Source: JBFWWP01 sp050246115 (GTDB lineage: Bacteria; Planctomycetota; UBA8108; UBA1146; JAJFFE01). Taken from it: 64,000 bases of DNA. The position numbers were made by a program, and so were the translations under genes. The stretch is from contig JBFWWP010000004.1 of NCBI GenBank assembly GCA_050246115.1, forward strand, positions 62,001 to 126,000, written 5' to 3'. Numbering within the stretch: position 1 is the first letter of the stretch; each line of letters opens with the position of its first letter. Below, piece after piece: positions 54,310 through 63,801 of the stretch. The notes under the pieces were generated by a model. That model searched no databases. It saw only the letters and a program-made list of their open reading frames with translations, and was not told where the DNA came from.

Positions 54310-55095
54310 ATGAAGCACCCACAGCACCACGTCAGGTTCCCGGTCACGGAACCCCACCAGCTGGACCAGGACGAGTCCTATTTCCTCTTGGTCGAGGATG
54401 GCACCGAACGCCGACTGCGCTTCCACGACTACCGACAAATCTATCAACGACCCGGTCTGTACGAGCAGCTCTTCTACCAACGACTGAAGTGCGGCTCTCC
54501 GAAGCGAGTCGCAGACATCCTCAGCAAGGTCCTGCGCGACAACCGCGAGGAAATGTCAGAGTTGCGTGTCCTCGATCTCGGCGCCGGCAACGGGATGTTT
54601 GGGGAACAGCTCCAGTCGATGGGGGTCGCCCGCGTCATTGGGGTCGACATCTGCCGAGAAGCGGGCATGGCTTGTGACCGAGATCGACCCGGAGTCTATG
54701 ACGCGTACTTCGTACGCGATCTCTGCGAGTTGGACGCCGAGACCCAGCGGGAGCTCGCGGAGTGGCAGATCGACTGCCTCTCTTGTGTGGCCGCGCTCGG
54801 ATTTGGGGACATTCCTGCGCGAGCCTTTGCCAATGCATTCAATCTGGTTGCCGCATCCGGCTGGATCGCCTTCAACATCAAGGAGTCGTTCCTCCTCGAG
54901 AGTGACACTTCCGGCTTCTCGCGGTTGATCAAGTCGTTGCTCGTCAACGACGCGCTCGAGGTGCACCATCTCGAACGCTATCGCCACCGGATCTCGATCG
55001 ACGGACGTCCGTTGTTCTACTACGCACTGGTGGGACGGAAGGAGTCGGATATCCCGAACCGAATCATGGACTCCCTCGGGGACACCGTCGCTTGA
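54310..55095 (+). CDS. SAM-dependent methyltransferase-like protein
   Basis: This 261-residue protein has motif I VLDLGAGNGMFGEQL near residue 88, then VIGVDICREA and, later, FNLVAASGWIAFNIKESFLL for the core strands of a class I methyltransferase. The N-terminal 70 residues (YFLLVEDGTERRLRFHDY, GLYEQLFYQRLKCGSPKRV) resemble the cap of small-molecule or Williams-Beuren-like methyltransferases. AAAGGAG lies four bases before the ATG, a strong start. It stands alone between the flavoprotein and oxyR genes. The substrate is unknown. Confidence 0.78.
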   Translation: MKHPQHHVRFPVTEPHQLDQDESYFLLVEDGTERRLRFHDYRQIYQRPGLYEQLFYQRLKCGSPKRVADILSKVLRDNREEMSELRVLDLGAGNGMFGEQLQSMGVARVIGVDICREAGMACDRDRPGVYDAYFVRDLCELDAETQRELAEWQIDCLSCVAALGFGDIPARAFANAFNLVAASGWIAFNIKESFLLESDTSGFSRLIKSLLVNDALEVHHLERYRHRISIDGRPLFYYALVGRKESDIPNRIMDSLGDTVA

Positions 55096-55220
55096 TCGTC
55101 CGACCGTCGCCGTGCGAGCCAGATCTCGGCCGCGCGCTGGGGCGGCTCGCCAAGGCCTGCCGTGCGGACTTGCCGCATAAGCACCGTTGATTGTGATCTG
55201 AATTTTGATAGCCTGTGGTT

Positions 55221-56141
55221 ATGGAAGTGACCATCCGGCACTTAGAGTACGTGGTCGCCTTGTCGGAAGCTCAGAGCTTCAGCCGAGCGGCGGAGCGTTG
55301 CCATGTGACGCAACCGGCTCTCAGCACGCAGATCCAACGGCTCGAAACCCACCTCGGGGTGAAGCTGTTCGAACGGGGCAATCGCCAGGTCCTGCTGACC
55401 CACGCCGGCACCCAGGTGACGCAGATCGCGCAACGGGTGCTCGGGGACGTGCGCGCGCTGGCTGGGGCCGCGGCTACCTTCGCCAACCCGCTCGCTGGAA
55501 CCCTGCGACTGGGCGTGATTCCGACCGTGGCGCCGTACTTCCTGCCGCGCGCGATGGTTGCCATCCGAAAGCACTTGCCCGAGCTGCGGTTCCTCGTCCG
55601 GGAGGAACGTACGCAAGAGCTCGTGGCGCGGGTGCAGCGTGGGGACACCGATCTGCTGCTCTTGGCACTCGAAGCCGAACTCGAGAATCTCGAGACGTTC
55701 CCTCTGTTCGAGGATCCCTTCGTCGTGGCCATGCCGCCGCAGCATCCCCTCGCTCGACGCCGGCAAATCCGACAGCGCGACTTGGCTGGGGCGCCGGTGC
55801 TGCTCCTCGAAGACGGCCACTGCCTGCGGGATCAAGCGCTACCCCTCTGTGAGTCGGCAGGGGCTTGCGAGATTGCCGACATTCGAGCAACCAGCCTCGT
55901 CACGCTCCTGCAGATGGTCTCTGCGGGCCTGGGTCTCACGCTGATCCCGCGGCTCGCCGTCGACGTCGAGACGCGACGCGACCGCGGCCTCGTGCTGCGC
56001 CCGCTCTCCAGCCCCCGTCCGTTTCGCACCATCGGACTGGCGTGGCGACCGTCCTCCCCGCACGTCGAGCACTACAGGCGCTTGGCGCAGCTGTTTTGCA
56101 AGGCCGCTCCGGTGCTCACCCGAATCGATGAGCGCACGTGA
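55221..56141 (+). CDS. oxyR: OxyR-type LysR family peroxide sensor
   Basis: This 306-residue LysR regulator has the N-terminal winged helix (residues 1-60: FSRAAERCHVTQPALSTQIQ) and a periplasmic-binding-like effector domain. The segment LLEDGHCLRDQALPLC contains Cys201 and Cys210, nine residues apart within the same GHCLRDQ context as Cys199/Cys208 of E. coli OxyR, so peroxide sensing by a disulfide switch is expected. RATSL and GLGLTLIPRLA follow as in OxyR. No catalase, peroxiredoxin or dps gene is adjacent. There is no clear ribosome-binding site before ATG 55221; the AT-rich stretch 55185-55212 (TTGATT, then GATAGC) may be a promoter giving a nearly leaderless transcript. GTG at 55215 is the alternative start. 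Confidence 0.88.
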   Translation: MEVTIRHLEYVVALSEAQSFSRAAERCHVTQPALSTQIQRLETHLGVKLFERGNRQVLLTHAGTQVTQIAQRVLGDVRALAGAAATFANPLAGTLRLGVIPTVAPYFLPRAMVAIRKHLPELRFLVREERTQELVARVQRGDTDLLLLALEAELENLETFPLFEDPFVVAMPPQHPLARRRQIRQRDLAGAPVLLLEDGHCLRDQALPLCESAGACEIADIRATSLVTLLQMVSAGLGLTLIPRLAVDVETRRDRGLVLRPLSSPRPFRTIGLAWRPSSPHVEHYRRLAQLFCKAAPVLTRIDERT

Positions 56142-56198
56142 GCATTCGGCAAGTCGGGCAAAACCACCGCCCGCTCGCACGGGGTCGATCGACCTCGG

Positions 56199-58331
56199 TC
56201 ACAACCCTCGCATCTCGCCGGTGAGCGCCTGGTGAATGAGCACCCAGTCGAAAGCGAACTGGCTGCTCTGGAGAATCGCCTCGACTCGCGGCACTGCCCA
56301 TGGGCCGAGAGCCACGATCTCGGCTCGCAGCCGTGCACGCTCGTCCGTTTCGGTCGCGCGCTCGAGCGCCTCTCGCAACCGCTCCCAGTTCCGCTCTGCG
56401 AGTCGATTCGCTCCCACGCGCCGCCAGTAGTCCCGCCAGAGCTCGACTCCCCGCGCTCGCTCGGCGGGCGATCCCGAAGCGGAAAACGGGAGGCGCTCGT
56501 GGGTGAGGTTCTCGAGGGCCCGATGAGCGCTGAGTCGAAGCTGCGGATCCGGGTCTTCCAGCTGGTCGGTCACGGCCGGCACGGCCTCCACGGCTCCCCA
56601 TCGCTGGAGAGTCGCGAGCGCGAGCATACGAAGTACGCTACCGCGTGAGCGATCGCGGAGCAGCTGGATCGCCTCCTCGAGGTGCGATCGATCCCCTTCG
56701 TCACCCCAGCGACGCAGGGACGCACGCTGCGCAAGCCAGACCTCGAGATCCTCGACCGAGACGTCGCCGTCGAGGCCGCTGATGCGCTGCACCTGGACCC
56801 GCGCGAAACGATCGACCGCGTCACGTTTCTCATTGCGCAGCGATGCGAGGTACGGCAGGAGATCGGGCATCTGGTCGGGCGGGACGGTGTCCACGATCTC
56901 GGCGGCCACAGCCTGAAGCTCAGCGGAGCGCAGTCGATTCAGAGCGCCGAACACCTCGGACAAGCTGACCATGCCATCGCGACTCGGCAAGTAGACGCGT
57001 CCCGTGGAGACCCCGTGGTCGACCTTCTCCGCGACACTGCCGGCTCCGGTCGGAACCGGGCCGGCCGGAGTGATGCGAAGGGAACGCGTGGCCCGATTCA
57101 GAAACAGCAATGCGAACGAGGTGCTGACCAACTCGTACTCCGGATCCGTGTCTCCTCGGGAGTTGGGCCCCCGACCCCATGCGCCGTTCTGCTTCTGCTG
57201 CCCCAACAGCACGCGAGCATGCTTCAGGTACCAATCGACCCCGCCCAAGGTGTGAATCCCACCGAGATCCATGGCCTTCTCGAAGGAGTACAGCGTGTAG
57301 TAGTAGTTGCGCCACAGATTGCCCTGATCGAGAGGGTGTAGCTCGAGTAGCTCGCGCAACGAGAGCAGACCGCCGACGATCAAGGTGTCGATCGCGTCGC
57401 GCCTCTCGGGGGTCAGGGCCGCGGCGGCGACGAACCCCGACCGCACGACCATGAGTGACGAAGTGGCGGCGGCAATCATACTGTGAGTCGAGTTGGCACC
57501 CTCGCTCGGCGACAGGTTCCACCGCGGTCGGTAGGGCCATCCCTTGGCAACGCCCTGCAACAGGTACGTGTGACCGTCGACGCTGACCAAAGGGTCCGAC
57601 TCCGGATCGCGGGGTCCGTGGAGCGACGCCGGCGCCGAGGCCGTGTCATCCCACCAACCACTGCCCTCGAACTGGAGCCAAGAGGGTCCGAGTTGGTCGC
57701 TCCCCGCCTCTTCGTACGCTGCCAGCATTTCGTTCAGCACACGCTCCGGAATCTCGATCTTCCAACGCAGCGCAACCTGCAGAGCGAGGGCCGCGAACTG
57801 AGAGTTGGAGAAGTCGACCCAAGTCGCGGAACGCTTGACGGCGGACGTTCCCGACGGCATGCGTTGATAACCCCAGATTCCCTTGCCGCGCAGTCGTGCA
57901 TCCACCAGCCAAGTGACACAGCGAGCGATCTGACGCTCCACCTTGGCGTCGCTTCCCGGTTCGATGCCCAGCGCCCGCGCTCGGGAGTCGAGAGCAATTG
58001 CCAGGAGTGCCACCCCATAGACGTTGGTCAGCGGCAGACGTTCGATCTCCCCGAAGAGACGCTCGATGCCCGCGGACCCGGCGGGGACCCCAGACTCGAT
58101 CAACGCGTAGGCGATCAAGGCCCGCATCCCGATGGGATAGCTCTGCGCGGTAGCCCCGAAGCTCGACAGAGCTTCCTTCTGGAGAAAGTTGACCCCGAGT
58201 TCGATGGCTTGGTTGACATGCTGCTCGAACGGCTGCGGATCGCCAGCTCTGGCGCGACTCGGCGCAACGAGGCCGACGACGAGTCCGAAGCACATCCCGA
58301 GAATCGCGCAGCGGCAAACTCCGGCGATCAT
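56199..58331 (-). CDS. Exported squalene-cyclase/prenyltransferase-like repeat protein with HEAT-like C-terminus
   Basis: The 710-residue protein has a signal peptide (MCFGLVVGLVAPSRARAG). Alpha/alpha-barrel repeats follow, of the kind seen in prenyltransferases and squalene-hopene cyclases (IELGVNFLQKEA, MRALIAYALIESGVP, YGVALLAIALDSRA, ARVLLGQQKQNGAWGRGP). The DxDD cyclase motif is not visible, so catalysis in the cyclase sense is unlikely. The last ~200 residues look like HEAT repeats (MLALATLQRWGAVEAVPAVT, LRLSAHRALENLTHE). The ATG overlaps the stop of the FHA-protein gene (ATGA), so the two are probably made together and may form one envelope complex. Confidence 0.78.
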   Translation of the reverse strand: MIAGVCRCAILGMCFGLVVGLVAPSRARAGDPQPFEQHVNQAIELGVNFLQKEALSSFGATAQSYPIGMRALIAYALIESGVPAGSAGIERLFGEIERLPLTNVYGVALLAIALDSRARALGIEPGSDAKVERQIARCVTWLVDARLRGKGIWGYQRMPSGTSAVKRSATWVDFSNSQFAALALQVALRWKIEIPERVLNEMLAAYEEAGSDQLGPSWLQFEGSGWWDDTASAPASLHGPRDPESDPLVSVDGHTYLLQGVAKGWPYRPRWNLSPSEGANSTHSMIAAATSSLMVVRSGFVAAAALTPERRDAIDTLIVGGLLSLRELLELHPLDQGNLWRNYYYTLYSFEKAMDLGGIHTLGGVDWYLKHARVLLGQQKQNGAWGRGPNSRGDTDPEYELVSTSFALLFLNRATRSLRITPAGPVPTGAGSVAEKVDHGVSTGRVYLPSRDGMVSLSEVFGALNRLRSAELQAVAAEIVDTVPPDQMPDLLPYLASLRNEKRDAVDRFARVQVQRISGLDGDVSVEDLEVWLAQRASLRRWGDEGDRSHLEEAIQLLRDRSRGSVLRMLALATLQRWGAVEAVPAVTDQLEDPDPQLRLSAHRALENLTHERLPFSASGSPAERARGVELWRDYWRRVGANRLAERNWERLREALERATETDERARLRAEIVALGPWAVPRVEAILQSSQFAFDWVLIHQALTGEMRGL

Positions 58332-61018
58332 TGCTTGCCCTCGTTGGTCAGTGGCGGAGACTCGTCCTCGGCTCCACCCGGGCCCGGCAACGACGCGCTG
58401 CGAAGTGCCGGGTGAAAACGACGCGCGATCTCGGACTCGTGAAGCACGCGACCACGCCCGTGCCCGGCCCCCCAATGGACGCGTACGGTTTCCGTGCCGG
58501 CGCCGGCACGAGCCGGCCCCCACAGCCAAAGATCGACGGACAGGTTCGGAAGGCGCAGAGAGAGGAGATCGAGCGCGGAAGCGAAGTCTTCCCAGTGTTG
58601 GTCGTTGCCACCAGCGACACGTCGATCGACGGGGGGCGGCTCCGGCATCGGCACCCACACGACAGTGGGTCGCTCGGGGATTGCCCCCTCAGCCTGGCGT
58701 GTGAGCTCTCCCATCGCGAGCAGCAGCGTGCGCGCGGCTGGGCGATAGACGCTGCCGTGCGAACCACCCGCCCGCAACCGGTAGGCACCCGTCTCCCAGC
58801 GCGACTCGTCGATCGCGTCCGCGGGCGGCGTCGAAGCAGCGGTCGCATCACCGGGCTCGCCCGCGCTCTGCGCCGATCGCAGCAGGCCGCGAACCCAGTC
58901 ATCGAGCCCCGGCGCCGTGGCGGGCACCCGGGGTTCGCCGAGCCGGTCCGTCAGGCGGCGTAGGCCGGGGGTCAGCATACCGTCGGCGAGCCAGATCGCG
59001 TGGCGAAGGTCCGGCGGGGATTCCGCTGCGCGGCGGAGCGGATCGCGGTGCGAAAGCACCCAGCGCGTCGACGCGGAACTCGGCGCGGCGTGGGCTTGGA
59101 TCTGGGCCAAGGAAACGCTCGGGTCGGAGGGGAACGTGAAGAGCGTGGCGTGCTCGAGTCGGGCCCACAGCCGCGGGATGCGCGCCGGCTCTCGCAGCAG
59201 CTCCCGGACCGGAAACGAACACCACACTTCGACTCGAACCGCGAGCGGTTGGCCGCCTGCGACCGGCCCGCCGCGCGCGTCGTGCGGCAACACCGGCGGT
59301 CGCGCGACGAAGCTGCCGAAGCACTCTTCTTCAATGAATAGCCGAGGATCGGCACTGCCGTCGAAGAGTCGCTTCGTCAGGGCATCGATGGCGTCCTCGG
59401 GGAGATCCCGTTCGCCGATCCAACGCGAGAAGCGCTTCACCCAGATCGCGTCTTGCCCAGGCTCCGGAGGCGGCACGCCGAGCGCGGGACCGTAGGCCAA
59501 CGTCCGAATCAGGAGCCGTGCTGCATCCGCGGGCTCCAGTTCCGTGCCCGCGAGTTCGATGAGGCCAAGTTCCTCGTCCGCATCGAGGCGACGACCCAGT
59601 AGGGCCACCGCGAGACTGCGCAGCACCACGTCATAACGGACCGGGCGGGGTTGTGTACGACCCGCCGCAAGCCAATCCTCGAACTCGGCGTCCGCATCGT
59701 CATGCGGGATCGGCGCGTTGGATCTCGCGGACGCTGGCGGTGCCGACTCGCGCGCCGGGTGGGCGCCGACAATGCGCCGGATGGTGCTGCCCCACTCGGC
59801 AGGCGAGTCCGGCACGACCCCGATCCGCAGCGCCTCCGGCAGTCGAAACGCGCCGGATCGCGGCAACGATGATCGCTCGGCGAGCACCCGGCGCGATCGC
59901 TCCATCCACAGGTCGGGATCTCCGCGCAACTCGGCGACGATCTGATCACAGGACGCAGACCGCCACCGCGCCAGTTCGGCGAGCGTGGGCCGGCGACCGA
60001 GCAACAGCTCCGTCGTCCGGCGCAGCTCGCGCAGGCGCTCAACGGGGTACTCGTCCAGCCAGTCCGGAAGAGGCGACGCGATCGAGTGCGGAGTGATCAG
60101 TCGCCCGCGGGCCGCGAGCGCCGCCTCGATTCCCGCGGAGAGCGTGGCGTCGACGGTGAGCGGTAGCGCGCGGGAATGGGCCGCGACGCCGGGGATCTCG
60201 GCCAGCCACCAATCCGATCCGCGTCGCTCGATCCGAGCCCGACTGCGCACGGCCAGAATGTTGCGCTCCCAACGCCCCACTTCGGCGGGGCTACCGGGCA
60301 GTAGATCGAGCTGTGCCGTCGCGAGGTGACAGCCGCCGCCCTCGCAGGTGCGATCCAGTTCGGCGCCGAGCGCGTGCCAGGGAACTCCCACGGCGGTCGA
60401 CGCCGCCGCCACGGGAGCGGGCGTCGGCGTTGACGCTGCAGGGCCGACAACTTCGCCGACGGCGTCCGATGTTCCCGTGGGTTCCGCGGGCGTCGGCGTG
60501 TAGAGCGCGGGAGTCGGCGCGGCCTCGCGACGTGGGAAAGCTCCGGCCCACCACAGCGCCACGCCACCGAGCCCACCGCCCAACAGGAAGATGCCGAGCA
60601 GGACGTTGCGCTCGGCGCGATTCCACAGGGACGTCGCCGAAGCCAGATCTTCAGCGACGCCCGATGCGCGGGGTCCGTCGCTTGCCTCGGCGTTCGCATC
60701 GAGAGTCCCCGCGGGCTCCGGCCCATCGCCACAGACGGTGACCGTCACGTTGCCGAGCGTGAACTCGTCGCCGACCGTGACCTCGAGCGACTTGCACCGG
60801 GTCCCTGCGTAACGGATGCCGTTACGCGACCCGAGATCCTCGAGCCGAAACCTGTCGGTCCCCGCGATGGGTTCGATCGAAGCATGGAGCTTGGAGACGG
60901 ACGGATCCACGATGCGGATCGCCGCGCGACGCGAACGACCCAGAATCGCTGGACGGTCGGGAATCGGCACCCGGGCGGGTGACGCATCGTGCGCGGCCCG
61001 AGTCAGCAGGTACGGCAT
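58328..61018 (-). CDS. FHA-domain membrane protein with large extracytoplasmic region
   Basis: This 896-residue protein opens with an FHA domain (residues ~20-105: ILGRSRRAAIRIVD, SVSKLHASIEP, LEDLGSRNGIRY), which binds phosphothreonine. One membrane segment follows (VLLGIFLLGGGLGGVALWW), then a Pro/Thr-rich linker and a large unassigned domain. In the latter, TCEGGGCHLATAQ resembles an atypical CX4CH heme-binding motif, but I would not call it a cytochrome on this alone. FHA outside kinase operons usually means regulation by a Ser/Thr kinase; none is in the window. GGAG stands eight bases before the ATG at 61018. Its stop overlaps the start of the cyclase-like gene. Confidence 0.75.
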   Translation of the reverse strand: MPYLLTRAAHDASPARVPIPDRPAILGRSRRAAIRIVDPSVSKLHASIEPIAGTDRFRLEDLGSRNGIRYAGTRCKSLEVTVGDEFTLGNVTVTVCGDGPEPAGTLDANAEASDGPRASGVAEDLASATSLWNRAERNVLLGIFLLGGGLGGVALWWAGAFPRREAAPTPALYTPTPAEPTGTSDAVGEVVGPAASTPTPAPVAAASTAVGVPWHALGAELDRTCEGGGCHLATAQLDLLPGSPAEVGRWERNILAVRSRARIERRGSDWWLAEIPGVAAHSRALPLTVDATLSAGIEAALAARGRLITPHSIASPLPDWLDEYPVERLRELRRTTELLLGRRPTLAELARWRSASCDQIVAELRGDPDLWMERSRRVLAERSSLPRSGAFRLPEALRIGVVPDSPAEWGSTIRRIVGAHPARESAPPASARSNAPIPHDDADAEFEDWLAAGRTQPRPVRYDVVLRSLAVALLGRRLDADEELGLIELAGTELEPADAARLLIRTLAYGPALGVPPPEPGQDAIWVKRFSRWIGERDLPEDAIDALTKRLFDGSADPRLFIEEECFGSFVARPPVLPHDARGGPVAGGQPLAVRVEVWCSFPVRELLREPARIPRLWARLEHATLFTFPSDPSVSLAQIQAHAAPSSASTRWVLSHRDPLRRAAESPPDLRHAIWLADGMLTPGLRRLTDRLGEPRVPATAPGLDDWVRGLLRSAQSAGEPGDATAASTPPADAIDESRWETGAYRLRAGGSHGSVYRPAARTLLLAMGELTRQAEGAIPERPTVVWVPMPEPPPVDRRVAGGNDQHWEDFASALDLLSLRLPNLSVDLWLWGPARAGAGTETVRVHWGAGHGRGRVLHESEIARRFHPALRSASLPGPGGAEDESPPLTNEGKQ

Positions 61019-61346
61019 TCGAAGAACTCCGCAACCGGCCGGAGGGTGGAACGGCCACCCCATTAGAGAGGTCCGCGACCCCCAATGCAACAGGCAGCAC
61101 CTCCAGCCGTCCAGCCGGCCAGCGACCGGGGAGCGCCCGAGGCCACTCGTGGCGTCTTTGCGTCCAGGTGTGTTCCAGCGAGACCGAGGCCGGCGCGAGG
61201 GACTCGGAGATGGAGTGCGCACTCGTGACGTGGACCCTCAACGCGCGGGAAACATGCACCCCGGGCGATTGACACCGGCGCGGTCCATCGCGGGCCAGAG
61301 AGACGCAGCGAGCCCCGTAGCAAGATCCACCAACGAAAGGGCGACC
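61019..61346. other. Intergenic stretch between divergent genes, no feature recognised
   Basis: This spacer lies between the outward-facing FHA gene and a small GTG-start gene and should contain both promoters. No recognisable site or repeat is seen. Confidence 0.45.
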
Positions 61347-61679
61347 GTGACATCGACACTGGGTCTGTTCGGGCTCCTCGACGCGCTACGCCGGGACCTG
61401 GCGCTCGAGGCAGTCCTGGAGGCTTACACGAGCAACTCCACCTTCGCGACGCTGCGCCGCAAGATCGGCGAACCGATCCGCGACATCGGTTCCGGCCGCC
61501 ACATCTATGTCTACCGCCTCGGCGATCGTCGCGCGGTCACGTTCGTCGTGACTTCGGAGGACGAGCCGATCGCGAGCGCCGCCCTCCACGACGGCTACGA
61601 CCTCGACGCGGGACTCGGCAAGTTCATCGAAGAGCTAACGCCGCGCGACACTCGTGCCAGAAAGCCGCGCGAACCGTAA
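61347..61679 (+). CDS. Small protein of unknown function
   Basis: This product of about 110 residues reads from GTG 61347 (GAAAGG eight bases upstream) and is probably soluble: LGLFGLLDALRRDLALEAVL, then RRKIGEPIRDIGSGRHIYVY and RRAVTFVVTSEDEPIASAAL. The central GRHIYVYRLGDRRAVTFVV looks like a beta-hairpin pair. A lysine/arginine-rich tail ends it. I do not recognise a family. It is transcribed away from the FHA gene and followed by a repeat-rich spacer. Confidence 0.55.
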   Translation: MTSTLGLFGLLDALRRDLALEAVLEAYTSNSTFATLRRKIGEPIRDIGSGRHIYVYRLGDRRAVTFVVTSEDEPIASAALHDGYDLDAGLGKFIEELTPRDTRARKPREP

Positions 61680-61904
61680 CGTCACCCGCCCGCCACCGCC
61701 GCGTGGGTTCTCGAGCCCGTCGACGAGTCTCACGATCCAGAGCCGCGCTTCATCACATCACCACCACGAGCCGAGCGGGGTCGCCATCGCCGGATTGTCG
61801 ACCCTTCATTCTGACCGCTGGTGAACGGAAGCTACCATCTCGAGGCGGCACCTCGAGTGGGCTCTGCAGGCAACCTCGACCGAACGGAGGGTGTCGACGA
61901 ACAG

Positions 61905-62381
61905 GCTCCCAGGGCGCGCCAGAGCGGCCGATCGAGCATGGGCTCCTGACATGCGTAACGATGGTGGCTCCATCGCCGTGTGTGGCGTGCCCAGCCCGGC
62001 GCCACTCGGGACGCCGAGCACGAACTGGCTTTCTCCGGATCGCGCTCGGTGCCCCGAGCCGAAGGCGAGTGCTTGTGGGTGAAGTGGATGCGGCTGTGCC
62101 GGCGCCACGATGGTGGTAGGCGTGGGGCCCAGGCGGTAAGCGGAGGGTGCCGTGGCGCGAGGCCAAGATGCGGACAGGCTGTCCGCGCTCCCAGGGCGCG
62201 CCGGGGCATGTGAAGAGCGCGGGACTTGCGTATGCGTCGCGTTGGTGCGTTGGGCGGGGGAGAAGACGGGGACGGGATCGTCGACGCGGTGCTGGGCACG
62301 CTATGCAGGGCGATCGAGTCACCATCGCCGTGTGTGGCGTGCCCAGCCCGGCGCCACTCGGGACGCCGAGCGCGAACTGGC
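61905..62381. repeat. Mosaic repeat cluster (copy B and partial copies)
   Basis: GCTCCCAGGGCGCGCC occurs at 61905-61920 and 62187-62202. In the second copy it is preceded by the palindrome GCGGACAGgCTGTCCGC (62170-62186) and followed by a single 67-bp unit (GGGACTTGCGTATGCG, from 62221) and the module GGGCACGCTATGCAGGGCG (62294). The module order matches copy A at 44031-44364. A third module, beginning CCATCGCCGTGTGTGGCGTG, occurs at 61970 and 62322. The rest of the 61680-62732 spacer is unassigned. Confidence 0.75.
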
Positions 62382-62732
62382 GTTCTCGGGGTTGCGGCGT
62401 GGCGTGCCCAGCCGGGCGTCGACGATCCGGTTCCCTCTTCTTCCCCGCCCGACGCGCTGGCGCGGGCAGCGCTGCCGACTGGCGGCAAGCCGGCCTGGGC
62501 ATTGTTGCCGGGCAGTCAACGGTTGGCGCCACTTCGCGTCGCCGAGAGCCTGGGGCAGCACAGCCGTTCCACCACACGGCAAACGACTTGGGGCGTTCCC
62601 GCTCGATTCGCGGGCGCGGCGCATGGTTGTTGCCCCTCGGAGGTCGATCCTACGGGCTCCTGCGTGCCGCGCTCGGGTCACGCCAGGTCGGGATCATCCA
62701 AAGACAAGTTTCGCGAAGGGAGTCATGCGCCT

Positions 62733-63791
62733 GTGTATCAACTGGCAGGGATCGTTCTCCTCTTGTTGTGTCCGACGGTAGCATTTTTCACGCCTCTGTG
62801 GTTGCGTCACCCCAAGGTGCGCGCCGCCTTCCAACGACTCGCGGCCCGACTTCCACGGATCCCCATGCGGGAGGGCTACCAGCCCGCGAACCGAGATCGG
62901 CTGCCTCCGAGCAGCCCAGCGCAGTGCCGCACTCGCGCCTTCGTTCGCGGTGGGATCCTCGCGGCTTCGATCATTTGCGGCGTCGTGGTGTTCGGGGCGT
63001 TTCCTGACGCCAAGGGTACGGACTTCGCCCACCTGCGAAACGCGCTCTTGAGTGGTGGGCTTTTGGGGGCTGTGATCATTGGCGTATCGGCCGCGGCCCA
63101 CTCGGCGTCGCTGAGCCTGCGTTGTGCGAGTTCCTTGGGTCGCTTCGGACTGCGCGGGGTGTGGCGCAACACTACGGTCCAGCGCGCGCCGTCGTTTCGG
63201 GCCGAGCTGCTGAAGCAGATCGACGAGACCGGAACCCTGGATGCTCTGAGCGAGAATGGGCTCGACGTACTCACCGCACTCTCGCACCCAGCTCACGTGG
63301 CGCTAGCGGTCCCTCATGCTGCGCTCGCAGGCGCCACGATTCGTCTCGTGCTGCTTCCTCCGCGCAGTGCGATCGTCGATCCGGAGCGCAAACGCAGCTC
63401 GTGCGCGGAGGAAGCTCTCGTGCGACGGCGCGTCAGCCCAGAGCAACACTGGCGCGATCTCCAGCGGACCCTCGAGGCGGTTGCGCAGTGGCAGACCTGC
63501 TCCGATGTGAAGATCCAGGTACGGTTCTTGGAGGCGCGCCCAGCAATGCACGCCATGGTCACCGGCTCGAGGGCGTGGTTCCGGCCGTGGCTGTCGGACG
63601 GGACGCTGTGGGTCGACGCAAGTGCGACCGCTGACAATGGTGGTCTATTCGACCTGGCACGCGACGGTTTCCTGAGCGCTTGGGCCACGGCCGCCGAGGA
63701 ACTCAGCTACTCCCTGGCCGCTGGTCCGACGAGCTCGACCGTGATTCGCAAGGGACTCGAGCCCACGCAACTGCGTCTCATCGAAACTTGA
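62733..63791 (+). CDS. Membrane protein of unknown function with two N-terminal helices
   Basis: The product has about 352 residues from GTG 62733; AAGGGAG stands about ten bases upstream and the first membrane helix (LAGIVLLLLCPTVAFFTPLW) begins there. A second helix pair region follows (GGILAASIICGVVVFGAF and LLSGGLLGAVIIGVSAAA). The remaining ~190 residues are soluble and contain LDALSENGLDVLTALSHPAH and RSAIVDPERKRSS. I do not recognise a family. Frames extending further upstream run into the mosaic repeat and are unlikely to be coding. Confidence 0.6.
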   Translation: MYQLAGIVLLLLCPTVAFFTPLWLRHPKVRAAFQRLAARLPRIPMREGYQPANRDRLPPSSPAQCRTRAFVRGGILAASIICGVVVFGAFPDAKGTDFAHLRNALLSGGLLGAVIIGVSAAAHSASLSLRCASSLGRFGLRGVWRNTTVQRAPSFRAELLKQIDETGTLDALSENGLDVLTALSHPAHVALAVPHAALAGATIRLVLLPPRSAIVDPERKRSSCAEEALVRRRVSPEQHWRDLQRTLEAVAQWQTCSDVKIQVRFLEARPAMHAMVTGSRAWFRPWLSDGTLWVDASATADNGGLFDLARDGFLSAWATAAEELSYSLAAGPTSSTVIRKGLEPTQLRLIET

Positions 63792-63801
63792 TCCGCACGA
63801 G

